Positions 11,940 to 21,103 of a stretch of 30,512 nt of DNA are shown here, one piece after another. The notes under the pieces were generated by a model. That model did no database searches and was not told the DNA's origin. It saw only the letters and a list, made by a program, of their open reading frames with translations. Position 1 is the stretch's first letter; each line of letters starts with the position of its first letter. A program made the translations under genes and the position numbers. Source of the DNA: Cristatella mucedo. Taxonomy: Eukaryota; Bryozoa; Phylactolaemata; Cristatellidae. The stretch lies in assembly GCA_009760855.2 (NCBI GenBank), contig WPIO01000118.1, forward strand, positions 1,154,001-1,184,512, read 5' to 3'.

Positions 11940-13181
11940 GTATAGTATACATTGCGTTAATTATCCTGCGATTACAAATTAGCTCTGCTTGCAAGCTGTT
12001 CATGCTTCTACATCCTCACCTATCTGATTCGTATCAATTTGATATAATTGTAACGAGCCTCTCAAAGCGTACCTAGGGGACTGTGGCTACTCTTAGTATA
12101 TTATTAAAATTCTCGTACTGAACTATTTTTAACCTTTGATTAGAAAAACTCTACTCCAATAATGGTTAAGGTTAGGCCATGGGTCCATAAATTAGCTTGA
12201 CAATGGATTAAGTTTCTGCCAAAGTTACATGAATTAAATGCAGTGACTAGTTTCAGTAGACTGATTAAAGTTAACAATTGCTAAGCCCATTTCTCTATTT
12301 ATTAAAAATCATGATACAACTGTGAATTATTGACTCTCTTAAAATTATGTGTGTACTGCATCATTTCAGGAGGTTGTAAATTTCAAAAAAATTACTCGCT
12401 TTTTGTAAAGGATATATTAGTAATTTTAGTGAAAGTATACCGAACATAATTTCTAAAAAAATTGTCTAATTGAGTAGTTGAACTGTTTTGGTCCGTGTAT
12501 GTAGCTCAACATATGAAAGTCGGTGACTCATTCAAGCTTGCTTGTTAATTAACTGTTTATCATTTACATGCAGTACTTTTTAAGTCTTTTAAGTTTATTA
12601 TTCAATTTAAATTTAAGTTTTTAGGGAATATTTATTAGAAAAGATGTAAGAAATGTGTTCGATATAGTTCGCTTTTGGAAAATGTTCAGCTTTTGTGAAA
12701 AGAGAGTTTATCGTCTTTAAAGGATACTATAGACTAGTGAGATACACTGATCAGCTGTGTGAGTGGCTTAAAATATAAACATTTGTTGCATTCAACTGCG
12801 AGCAATGGTTTTCTAATTAAGTTTTTTTTATCAATCCTGCTGCAAAAAGAGGAACTAACAAATGTGTACATTCTGGGATTATTTTTCTTAAAATAAAATG
12901 GCAATAATTTAATGTTACCAGATTTTGGCAACAAATTCGATGATTAACATTGTGATTCTACAGTTAGATTAATGCATAATTTAGAATGTCAAAAATCAGT
13001 AAGTTTTGTTTAGAATAGGAAATGATGCTGCTGTCATACCAGACCTATTATCAATACAAGTTGTTCGTAGCCGTGAAGTGCATGCACACACTTAAGCTCT
13101 TCTATACGATTCAATATTATGAAGAAGAGACAAAGTATTCCATATTTAGAGCTTGTATTTGTACATGAACTCTTTCGATAG
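11940..13181. other. Putative intron, nothing recognised
   Basis: AT-rich with many stops in all frames. The minus-strand open frame at 12734-12934 is AT-rich and unlike any family I know. Confidence 0.5.
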
Positions 13182-13358
13182 GCCAAATTAAAATGTTTCT
13201 ATGCTAAAGATGTACAAGTTAAAACAATGGCAGAATTTTGGAATCAGGCTCGAGACTTGTATGCTAACACATTCGTGTGCATGCAAAATGTGTTCGAAAT
13301 CAAGCCTGATAAACACCTAATGTTTCCTACGCTGGAAGTTAACGAAATACAAAAGGTT
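13182..13358 (+). CDS. UBR-box gene, probable exon before the N-terminal segment
   Basis: The frame is open from an acceptor (CTCTTTCGATAG, ending at 13181) and encodes EFWNQARDLYANTFVCMQNV and KPDKHLMFPTLEVNEIQK. The donor is most likely GTAAAC at 13359 or GTTGTA at 13356; both leave phase 0 and a short intron of about 105-120 bp, like others in this gene. It could instead be the first coding exon, starting at ATG 13227. The WNQARDLY stretch is loosely like the W-D-Q-Q-x-D-F-Y start region of UBR1, but this is weak. Confidence 0.5.
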
Positions 13359-13478
13359 GTAAACAAGCTGCTAAAGACTGTTTGTAAAATATTGTAAATC
13401 GAGGATTCACTGTGGCACAGCATATAAACACACTAACTTAATTTGTCCAAGTTTTTGCTGCAGATAAATCTTTTTCAG

Positions 13479-13747
13479 ATTCTTAACAAAGCCTATCAAT
13501 TAGATGGTAAGAAGTTTCTGGATAAGTTAAACTGCTTACTAGCTGAAGTTGTTCCTGATATATATGGAGTTGAATCTGGAGATCCGATAAAACAGCAAGA
13601 GGAGGCTCACCAGAGGCTGTTCAAGCCACTTGAAGAATTCATGAGCTTTAAAAGTGGCGGGAACTCAGCATGGCCTAACCTTGAACAGCATGCTCCACGC
13701 CACTGTTTGAAAGTTTCAAGAACTTTTGAGCCCATATTCATTTGCGT
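13479..13747 (+). CDS. UBR1/UBR2-like E3 ligase: N-terminal segment and start of UBR box
   Basis: The exon starts after TTTTTCAG at 13471-13478 (an acceptor at 13463 would add five codons) and ends before a perfect GTAAGT donor at 13748, in phase 2. The segment LLAEVVPDIYGVESGDPIKQ with FKPLEEFM parallels what I recall of human UBR1 just before its UBR box (LAQLVPEIY, then KQEE, then FTPLEWYL), which places this gene in the UBR1/UBR2 group. It ends with CLKVSRTFEPIFIC, the first two zinc-binding cysteines 13 residues apart, as in UBR1/2. The split codon GT-G gives Val when joined to 17506. UBR proteins are cytosolic/nuclear E3 ubiquitin ligases. The RING is not in this window. Confidence 0.8.
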
Positions 13748-14099
13748 GTAAGTAATGTCTGAGACGCCGAGAAAATGCATTGACCACGTGATTGTGACAC
13801 TGGAATATTTATACTGATCTAGAAGTTACAGATGATTGCGATCCTAATATTGTAGCCGACCGATGTCGTACCACATATTGTATCGGTGCTAGTGAATATA
13901 ATAAGTGATTGGCCTGGCATAAGGTACTCGTAATGGTTGGAAAATAGTTCCATGGATTCTATGCAATGGTTTCCATAATCTGACCCCGATGTCGGCCAAA
14001 AGGTATAAATATTAAAATCTGCGGAGGCGCTTTCCACACACTAAAGCTTGCTTTTAAAAGATTTTATCTCCAATAATCATTAAGCGTGCTAACCCATAC

Positions 14100-15325
14100 T
14101 TTAAAAGCCTGGATTAGATTCAGAGGTCCTTGCTAACTGTTGCCCAGTTTTCCTTTTTCCTTTCTTGTCAAATATTTTTGAATCAATTGTTGCTAAGCTG
14201 CTGGTTGAACTTACTGAAAAGAATGAAATGTCACATACAGATCAATCAGCGTTCTAGAAGCAGCATTCTGCTGAAACTGCTATCCTCAATGTTAACAATT
14301 AAATTCTACATGGCATCGACTACCAGAATGTCAGTGCCCAAGCTCTGCTAGATCAGTCAGCATTCTTTATCACCCTATTCCACTTGAGAACGACGACCGG
14401 TACAGCAAATGAGGCACTGGCGTGGTTTAAGTCGCACGTGTCCCATCGTGTTCATTCCGTGTCTTTTGGGGTGAGGTCTGGGTCACCTGCAGAGTCCCTC
14501 AAGGGTCCGTACTCGGTCCCTTGCTGTTCTCCATCTATAGTCGACATCTGGGAAAAGTGATTAAGGTCCATGGAATAGGATAAGGATATCAATTTTATGC
14601 TGATGATACTCAGCTGTATTCGTCATTCAAACCATTGGAATCTGCTGCAGCAACGGAGAAATTAAATGCTTGCCTCGCTGACATTTGATCCTGGATGTCG
14701 CAAAACTTCTTGAAATTAAATGATGATAAAACCAAACTGCTGCTGATAGGACATTCTCAGGATGTGGCTGGATTAAAACGCCTTGCTCTTCTAATAGGTG
14801 ATGCAGTTGTGCGACCATCATCACGTGATCGAAGTTTAGGTGTCGTTTTCGACAGCTGCCTCAATTTTACAAGCTTCATTCAGAACACTGTTTCTATAGC
14901 CAACCATCACGTCCAATCGCTATCTAAAATTATGAGCCATCTTTGACAGCAGCTTGTAAAAGAATTAACTAGCTCCTTGGTTCTTTCTTGCCTTGATTAT
15001 TGCAATTCCCTTTTGGCTGGGCTACCGAAAGAATCAACTAGGCCGCTGCAGCTGACTGCCGACTATGACTTCTCCTTTTCAACGGTCCTGAGTGGTACTT
15101 GTATGATACCCACTACCTAAACTGCTCTCCTGACTCTGTTATGCTTCCCACTTTCTTTTTGCTGTCTGAGAAGTCTGTTAGCTACCGAATGCGTACCAAA
15201 AGCCCCCCATGCTGCGAGTTCACTAGACTAAACTTCCCTATATAACACTCACGTAGTCTTCCTGGCTTTGTAAAGTTGCAGATGAAGATATAATACATTA
15301 CAACCGCTGAAATAAAAATGTGATG
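14100..15325 (+). mobile_element. LINE family B, decayed RT copy with internal deletion
   Basis: Several frames must be combined. They show RT finger remnants (FESIVAKLL), motif B (PQGSVLGPLLFSIYS at about 14495-14540), the catalytic box YQFYADDTQLY (about 14590-14622), NFLKLNDDKTKLLLIGHS, and LDYCNSLLAGLPKESTRPLQ (about 14990-15050). The sequence then jumps at about 15058 to the far C-terminal part (DYDFSFSTVLSGT, then SPDSVMLPTF and SYRMRTKS). The segment with the HWLPVEQRI and RLWNSLP motifs found in other family B copies is missing. The tail GATGAAGATATAATACATTACA follows. Stops and frameshifts make it non-functional. Confidence 0.85.
14695..14946 (+). pseudogene. LINE B reverse transcriptase fragment (after the YADD box)
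   Basis: An 83-codon open piece of the decayed ORF2 follows the YADD motif. It contains FLKLNDDKTKLLLIGHSQDV and RDRSLGVVFDSCLNF, which match the conserved thumb-side motifs LKLNxDKTExLxxG and LGVxxDxxLxF of CR1/L2 RTs. It is bounded by stop codons that the intact family would not have. Confidence 0.8.
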
Positions 15326-15400
15326 AGTTTAACGCAACGAATAGGAATAAATATAATTAACGAACGAAAAGTTTAAGATTTTTAAGATATTCAGATCTTA

Positions 15401-16130
15401 TAATAATATTAATAATGTACTTGATAAAGCGGCCACAGAGAAGTCAATGCTTTATTATTCGCTTTATATTTGCTGTTAAGGGTAATGCGGTTGAATGGTG
15501 AGTAATATAATTCTAGATCAACAATTTTAATAACACGGTTAGGGGTGACATGCACAGGGTCAGAATTCAAGTGTGGTTAGTGGCAGCATGCACAGTGTCA
15601 GCACTCTTAAGCTCATGAAGTACGAATCACAGGGACCTACCAAATGCTGTCCTAAATAGATGCGTTTTAAGTTTTTTTAAATGTGGTCAAGTCAGGGGAT
15701 GTTCTGACGCAAGTCGGGAGTGAGTTCCAGGCTTTGAGAGCATATGAACTAAATCCATGGTCTCCAAAGGATTTAAGGTTTGTAAGAGGTATTTGTAGAC
15801 TGTTGGATTCCGAAAAGCGGGTGGTAAGATGCCTGGTGGTGCGCATATCTGAGAGATAGGTTGAAGCCAAAGAATGAAGTGATGTAAAAGTGATTGAAAA
15901 AACCTTGAAGCTGATCCATTGCTTGACTGGTAGCCAATGCAAGTTGGCGAGAAGTAGTGTCACGTGGAAACTGCGAAGCTCACGACAATGATGCCTGCAG
16001 ATTTTTGCATCAGCTGTAAGCTCATGATTGCACATTCCGGTCGGCTAGCAAAGCAGTGAGTTACAGAAGTCAAGACGGAATGTCACAAATGTATGGACCA
16101 ACTTTAACGTCGTATACTTTTCAAAATAAG
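15401..16130 (-). mobile_element. LINE family A, antisense copy (C-terminal ORF2 and 3' UTR)
   Basis: The 3' end, AATAATATTAATAATGTACTTGATAAAGCGGCC, lies at 15401. The 3' UTR blocks (GTTAGGGGTGACATGCACAGGGTCAG) run to 15640. The ORF2 C-terminus at 15667-16035 encodes LLLANLHWLPVKQWISFKV, NSLQIPLTNLKSFGDHGF and AWNSLPTCVRTSPDLTTFKK. The nucleotide match to the long copy continues to about 16130 (the VHAFVTSRLDFCNSLL region). It is truncated before the RT catalytic core. Confidence 0.85.
15667..16035 (-). pseudogene. LINE A ORF2 C-terminal remnant
   Basis: The 122-codon minus-strand frame matches residues after the RT core of the family A ORF2 at 2690-3030, including HWLPVKQ and NSLPTCVRTSPDLTTFK. 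It lacks the final HLFRTAF block in this frame because of a small lesion near 15670. It has no catalytic residues. Confidence 0.8.
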
Positions 16131-16248
16131 CAAGAACTGCAGCATAGGTTATGTACCTACAAGTAGGCTGACTTGATTGTGAAGCTGATTTGGTCATCTA
16201 ACTATAGGTCACTTTGGAACGTGGCATCTCGATGAGGGTGGAAATCCA

Positions 16249-16440
16249 TGTAATTTTATTCATCACCACCCGTAACTCTGCAAGCCATAAATACTAGGTG
16301 GTCCCTGGAGATATTTTGTATAGCTCACTCAAAGCATAAGCGGCTTCTAGTAGGCATTCGTATACCAACAAACTTAATCTCAGGCTCCAAAGCTGAAAAT
16401 TATGTAGTGGGCAGCAGGAGAGTATTTGTGGTTGTGAATC
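16249..16440 (-). mobile_element. LINE family B 3'-end fragment (antisense)
   Basis: CACCCGTAACTCTGCAAGCCATAAA, then GAGATATTTTGTATAGCTCACTC and CATAAGCGGCTTCTAGTAGGCATTCG, align in order with the 3' end of the better antisense copy at 23262-23390. The simple tail is reduced to TGTAATTTTATTC. Confidence 0.75.
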
Positions 16441-16570
16441 CATACTAATTTACGTACGAATGAGCCATTAATGGATACTCGTTGTGGGTCAGTTTAGGCT
16501 CGAACGGCAGCTTTCACATCTTCGACAAAAAAACCAGAATTACGAGTGAAGATATGTTTTTATAGTTACG

Positions 16571-16978
16571 TATTAATAATAATAATAATAATGCACTCGA
16601 TAAAGCGCCCTCGTGGAACTCAATCTCTTTCCAGGCGCTTTACATTTTCTGCAAAGGGAGATGCAAATTAAAATGGTATGTAAAATCATGCTTGAAAAAC
16701 AAACAAAATGAATAATATGGTTAGGGTTGACATGCACACGGTCAGCATGCAAACGTGGTTAGTGGAAACATGCATGGTATCAGCACGCATAAGCACATGA
16801 AGGACGAATCATAGAGACCCACTAAATGCTGTCCTAAATAGGTTTTCTTTCCTCTTAAATGTGGTCAGGTCAAGGGATGTTCTGACGCAGGTCTGGAGAG
16901 AGGTCCAGGCTTTGGGAGCATACGAACTAAATGCAGGGTCTCCAAAGGATTTAAGGTTTGTTGGAGGTATTTGTATTG
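16571..16978 (-). mobile_element. LINE family A 3' end (antisense, well preserved)
   Basis: It begins with an AAT microsatellite (16573-16592) and GCACTCGATAAAGCGCCC. The full 3' UTR and the last 40 or so codons of ORF2 follow, the latter appearing on the plus strand as AAATGTGGTCAGGTCAAGGGATG and so on. The copy stops abruptly at about 16978, a usual 5' truncation. The plus-strand open frame here is a shadow. Confidence 0.85.
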
Positions 16979-17505
16979 ACACTAACCTCGTGCAGAAGAG
17001 CCCTAGTAGTATTTATTCTTTACACAGAAAAAATAATTGCATTACTTGAGCTGAAACAAACAAAATATTCGTGACAACGTCATTTCAAGTCACAATTGGA
17101 AATACTAATTAAGCTAACATAGTTAAACAGAATCAATTTTCTAATTTATTTTTGCCCACATTAAAAGCTAATAAGTTTCATGCAAAGGCATTCTTTCGCC
17201 TAATAAATGATTCCCTGTGCCCCAAAGTTGAAAGGTCTGTCAACACCCTCTCACCAAGCTGTAATTGTCAGCAGCCTTGGTCGTCCAACACTATTGATCA
17301 AGTCGTCCCCCTTTAACGACTTGGAACGGCCACCTGTCTGGCTGACGATTCACTGGTTTATTTTGCATTTTACTTGTCCAATCCTAATGAATTGGTGGGA
17401 TAGGAAGTGCAGATTGAATTCTAACTTGTAACTATTACTGTTCCTCTAATGGTTGATCAGGTTTATTTTTTTTTCGTGTTATCACTTTCTCACAACGACT
17501 TGCAG

Positions 17506-17581
17506 GGACTGCCCAGAAAACGTTGCATCGGAATGCCTTGATTGCTTCCTAAAAGGCAAACATGTTAATCATCGATGCCAG
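17506..17581 (+). CDS. UBR1/UBR2-like E3 ligase: UBR box, middle exon
   Basis: This short exon lies between TTGCAG and GTACTT. It encodes DCPENVASECLDCFLKGKHV followed by NHRCQ. It supplies four cysteine/histidine pairs' worth of the finger: CxxC completed with the previous exon (C-V-D-C), then CLDC, then HVNH with C-to-H spacing of six. CLDCFLKGKHVNHR is close to CMDCFQDSVHKNHR of human UBR1. It starts in phase 2 and ends in phase 0. Without the flanking exons it would be overlooked, being 76 bp. Confidence 0.9.
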
Positions 17582-17676
17582 GTACTTTGAATTCAACCGC
17601 AGTTGGGCGGCTTTGTTCAAATGCCGTGCATAAAAAACATTCAAAAACTTGATCAATATTTTTAACGTAAATTTAG
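17582..17676 (+). other. 95-bp intron of the UBR-box gene
   Basis: GTACTT donor and ATTTAG acceptor, phase 0 on both sides. It is one of several introns of about 90-110 bp in this gene. Confidence 0.8.
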
Positions 17677-17781
17677 GAAAGAACTCCTAATGGAGAAGTT
17701 TGCTTATGTGGATTATCTGAAGGACCCAGCGGACTGCAAGAGTGTGAAATTCATACCAAAAGTGGAGGGTCAGATACCGAA
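17677..17781 (+). CDS. UBR1/UBR2-like E3 ligase: end of UBR box
   Basis: This 35-codon exon, phase 0 to 0, ends at GTAAGC. NGEVCLCG supplies the C-x-C pair and ECEIH the final C-x-x-H, with 12 residues from the second cysteine to the last cysteine, as in UBR1/UBR2. Every structural zinc ligand of a UBR box is therefore present across the three exons. The substrate-facing positions differ: where UBR1/2 have F-C-D-C-G-D, this protein has V-C-L-C-G-L, so the aromatic residue and both aspartates that hold a basic N-terminal residue are absent. Zinc folding looks kept, while classical Arg/N-degron binding looks lost. Confidence 0.9.
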
Positions 17782-18588
17782 GTAAGCTGCCTTCGTTTTA
17801 AAATTTTAGCATGTCTTGAGTTATAAAAATATAAATAAATAAACATATCTCTCTCTCCCTCTCTCAAAACACACGACTGTGTACATAAATGTTAGCTAAT
17901 AATGCTGCCGGGCATGCTGTCAACGCTGGTTAGTAAGATAAACATCATCAGTCCTGAGTGGATTGATCCAGTGTACAGTATGGGATTGCATACCATGCAA
18001 ATGCAACCATGCATTGTGCCTCCTGGCAAGAGCTCCTATTGTCATCTCGGACACAGTTAAATAAATTTGCAAAGAATGATTGCAATTTCAAAGTATTTAT
18101 TACACTGATATAGTCAGTCAATCCAAGTTCATCTGACGCGTAGAACAAATAAAATCGTCTCTACAATTTTAGCAACGTCTGGCTGTGTCAGAATGGAAAG
18201 AAAGTCTTTAGGAAAAAATAGCATGATAATTGCTGCTATACAAATGTAACTGCCTATCTTTAACGAAGGAACACTTACACATGAACAAAACAATGAACTT
18301 CGCTTTAAAGTTAAATATTTTGAAAATCAGTAGACCTTTCTAATAAGATAATCCCACAGATTTTCTGTGATCTTGTAATTGATAGCTTCTCTGCCTTGCT
18401 CAGATATTCACTGCTGAGTATATTACGTTCTCCTAGGCTCTAGAAGGACGTGAAATTTTTAGAATCTATAATGCAGACCCGTGAACCAAGACAGCCTTTA
18501 AGTAATAAAATCTTATTGAAAAAATATTATTGCCAGTTAAATTAATAGTCAGCATCACACAAAATTCTAGATGATTTAGCAGTCTATT
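17782..18588 (+). other. Putative intron with a short TC-rich repeat
   Basis: It begins with the donor GTAAGC. A simple tract of AAATA units and TCTC repeats lies at 17828-17865. No coding signal was recognised; the minus-strand frame at 17948-18148 has no family resemblance. Confidence 0.5.
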
Positions 18589-18736
18589 TTGTATAGCGAC
18601 AGACGAGCCCTTACGGATATCGCCACTGCTTGCAGTGGTGATAAAGGATTACTCACCACAGTATTCGAACCCGAGGCCTTGGGACCGAGGTCGTTGAAAA
18701 GCACCCATTTTACCTAGTGTGCCATCGCGGCTCATG
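18589..18736 (-). mobile_element. tRNA-derived SINE, copy 3 (best body)
   Basis: On the minus strand: GCCGCGATGGCACACTAGGT (A-box-like), then CGACCTCGGTCCCAAGGCCT, then the B-box-like GGGTTCGAATAC. The body AATCCTTTATCACCACTGC with GCAGTGGCGATATCCGTAAG follows, and the copy ends CTGTCGCTATACAAAATAG. The body holds a perfect inverted repeat CCACTGC / GCAGTGG at 18623-18638. There is no CCA end and the element is far longer than a tRNA. Confidence 0.85.
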
Positions 18737-19239
18737 TAAAGACACATCCGAATACAGGCACTCGGTAACAAATGCATGGCACTAAACACAGCAAACACTT
18801 GTCTTCTACTGACGGCTGGTGGCTTGAGCAGTGGTGAGTGATCAAGCTTCGTGTGTAATGGGAGAATGAAGGTAAAGCCTATACTTACAGCCACCAGTTG
18901 GTAGCCCAAAAATCCATCCCTCCAGCTAATATGGTGTCACTTGGCACAGAGATGGCTAACGTTCTGCTACAGGCACTGTGCCCATAAAAAAATTCTATGT
19001 CGCTCCAAACCTTGGTAAAAAATAAACGCTAAACTTTTAATCCCGAACTTTACAAAATAAACCTCAAGCCCAAAAATAGGCATAACCTAAACACTTAACT
19101 CAAACCAAGAAGAACATTCAAACCTTAAAAATGAAACCGTAAACCCAATTTCCTTCTCTGAATATCCAATCCTATGCACTGACAGGACAACTTTCCTCAA
19201 CAAAAGTTTCTCTAACGTAAATATAAACAGAGGCTGGCT
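18737..19239. other. Putative intron, nothing recognised
   Basis: Unremarkable AT-rich sequence. The minus-strand frame at 18649-18909 mostly overlaps the SINE. Confidence 0.45.
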
Positions 19240-19415
19240 GAAACGTGGAAAATGGTGACCTTGTGCATGTTTATGGTTTACCTAATAACCATGTTATTCC
19301 TGTTGTTTAATAAGCATGCTACCACTAATCATTCACTCGTGTTCCCTGTGCATCAAATGTGTAGCACCTAGAAAGATGAGTTCTTTGAAGGCGCTTTGTC
19401 AAGCGTAATTGTTAT
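19240..19415 (+). mobile_element. LINE family A 3' UTR fragment (sense, decayed)
   Basis: It shows GTGACCTTGTGCATG, AACCATGTTATTCCTGTTG, CATGCTACCACTAATCATTC, then GATGAGTTCTTTGAAGGCGC and TTTGTCAAGCGTAATTGTTATTA. These are the 3' UTR blocks of the copy at 3043-3279 in the same order. Confidence 0.7.
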
Positions 19416-19560
19416 TATAAAATTCAAGTATTGGCTGTTTATTTACACAAATATAGATGCATTAGTATAACCTCTGAACCGCGAAAGGCTGAGCTAGCTG
19501 ACTTCTTGAGAGACCACTAGACCATCCTTCCCTCAGGGGCTGCCGGTTACGCAACTTTAG

Positions 19561-19598
19561 ACCTTATGGCAAGACGGCTGGAAAGGTCATTTCCGGCG
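19561..19598 (+). CDS. Candidate small exon of the UBR-box gene
   Basis: Twelve codons plus two bases lie between ACTTTAG and GTAATT, encoding TLWQDGWKGHFR. It starts in phase 0, matching the end of the UBR exon at 17781. It ends in phase 2, matching the acceptor before 19664 across a 65-bp intron. The evidence is phase fit and good splice sites only; no homology is recognised. Confidence 0.3.
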
Positions 19599-19663
19599 GT
19601 AATTTCTGGCATTTCTTTTAACCAACAATCACTCACTCTATTCCCACATCCTCACTATATGAG

Positions 19664-19817
19664 AAGTTTTCTATTGAATTCAATAGGAGCAAAAATTGGA
19701 AGTAACGGCCAGGCTGTGGTAGAGAAGCCAGATCCGCAAGTAAACACCTTGTCGCTAGCCAAAGGCCTGTCTGTAAAACAGCTAAGGCTTATTATTTGCT
19801 TCAGTGTTTGGCTGTAC
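19664..19817 (+). CDS. Candidate exon of the UBR-box gene
   Basis: It opens after a long pyrimidine-rich tract ending CACTATATGAG, in phase 2. The frame encodes SIGAKIGSNGQAVVEKPDPQ and may stop at GTAAAC (exon end 19739), or continue through LSLAKGLSVKQLRLIICFSV to a GTATGA donor at 19818. Both ends are in phase 0. The product is not recognised. Confidence 0.35.
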
Positions 19818-20028
19818 GTATGATCTAATATAAGAACTTCAGAGATTATCGAGAAAAATATTTAAGTATAGAAGTTAGTTGCACATCTCTATAGATACAA
19901 TGCACGTATTACTTTTATAATAGTATTAGGCTAAACACCATTTACTGGTAAATGGGTGGTTGTGCAGCTAAGTGCTTAAATTTCTTTTTGAACATGGGGA
20001 TCGTGTAGTACTGGCACATAGTTGATAG

Positions 20029-20079
20029 AAAAACAGCACCTGGGCCCTCGTGAGAAACACATTGTCAGAAGAGGAAATA
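20029..20079 (+). CDS. Candidate micro-exon of the UBR-box gene
   Basis: Seventeen codons (KNSTWALVRNTLSEEEI) lie between GTTGATAG and a GTATGA donor, phase 0 on both sides. This fits the phase-0 end of the preceding candidate. It is short, so chance is a serious alternative. Confidence 0.2.
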
Positions 20080-20204
20080 GTATGAGAGTATTTAAATATT
20101 GTCTAGACTATCACTTTAAAATAAAAATGCTTAAAGCTGATTTCTTCTACAATCGTTTGAATAGTGCATGCTTTGATCAAGGGGCCTTCAGTCCAAGATC
20201 TATT

Positions 20205-20648
20205 CGGTTTGGATCCTTTATACATAGCTGAACTGCTGCACTCGTTTCACTCTCCTAGTGTCTTCAGGTCCTGTATGAACAATGCATTAGCTGTTACATT
20301 TCTTTACTTAAAGACCAGTGGAGAACGAAGCTTTAGCTCTGCAGGTTATAGACTGTAAAACTCGCTTCCACAATTCTTTAGCAACGACTACTAATATCCT
20401 ACCGCGGACTATGACCCACCCTTTCCAGAGGTCTTGAGCTGCTACTTCCATGCTACTCACTACCTCAACTACTCTCTCAACGCCATTTTCTCCTTTTTGA
20501 GTGAGATGAAGTCTGTTGGCTTCTAAATGTGTACTCAAAGCAGCTTAGGATGTGAGTGGGCAATAAAAAACTCTCCTGCGCCTAGTCTTTGTGGACTTGT
20601 GGAGTTACAGGTAGAGATAAATAAGATGAGATGACATGACATGACATA
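20205..20648 (+). mobile_element. LINE family B 3' fragment (sense)
   Basis: The C-terminal ORF2 region is present with lesions: CTGAACTGCTGCACTC, then VFRSCMNNALAVTFLYLKTS, then ERSFSSAGYRL interrupted by a TAA before the conserved WNSLP position. CTACTTCCATGCTACTCAC, GGATGTGAGTGGGCAATAAA and GTGGACTTGTGGAGTTACAG follow. The tail is a variant pentamer repeat (ATGACATGACATGACAT) in place of TTACA units. Confidence 0.8.
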
Positions 20649-20945
20649 AAACGACTGCTAAAGAGCGATACTGATTCATTCTTGTTTTTTTATAATTGTC
20701 AAGCTAAGGAACACTGGCAAAGTTGGAGACTGTATAATAAACACGGATACATTTAGAACACTTGAAAAACGTGACAGATCTGACTCCTAACAACACAGTT
20801 ACTTAATATTACAGCATATACATTTTTTTAAATCAATCGACTGAAGAAATGGTTGCACATATTGTCTAGCATTCATTAGTTCTCGTTTTTCTATACAGCA
20901 AAATTACTTCACGTAAAATGTCAAATAACCAAAAGATGAACAACC

Positions 20946-21103
20946 TGACTATCACATGGTTATGGGTGATACGCACAGGTTCAGCAGGCATGAGCACACA
21001 AGGAACGAATCAGGTATACCCATGAAATGCTTTGACAAGTAGATGCATTTTCAGTTTCTTTTTAAACGAGGTCAAGTCGGGAGTGGTCCTGATGCAAGTA
21101 AGA
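20946..21103 (-). mobile_element. LINE family A 3' fragment (antisense, lacks the tail)
   Basis: GGTTATGGGTGATACGCACAGG, AAGGAACGAATCAGGTATACC, CATGAAATGCTTTGACAAGTAGATGC and AACGAGGTCAAGTCGGGAGTGGTC match the antisense 3' UTR and ORF2 end of family A. The AAT tail and the terminal 100 bp or so are missing, as is the rest of ORF2. Confidence 0.7.

Larger units (their letters stand above)
13748..17505 (+). other. 3.76-kb intron inside the UBR box, filled with LINE debris
   Basis: It is bounded by GTAAGT and TTGCAG and joins a phase-2 donor to a phase-2 acceptor within the zinc finger. It contains four LINE pieces: family B sense (14100-15325), A antisense (15401-16130), B antisense (16249-16440) and A antisense (16571-16978). 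Neighbouring introns of the gene can be only about 90-110 bp, so insertion explains most of this length. Confidence 0.8.

Noticed and set aside
16861-17049. 62-codon plus-strand open frame
   Set aside because: It is the antisense shadow of the LINE A ORF2 end; the same peptide pattern arises opposite other family A copies.
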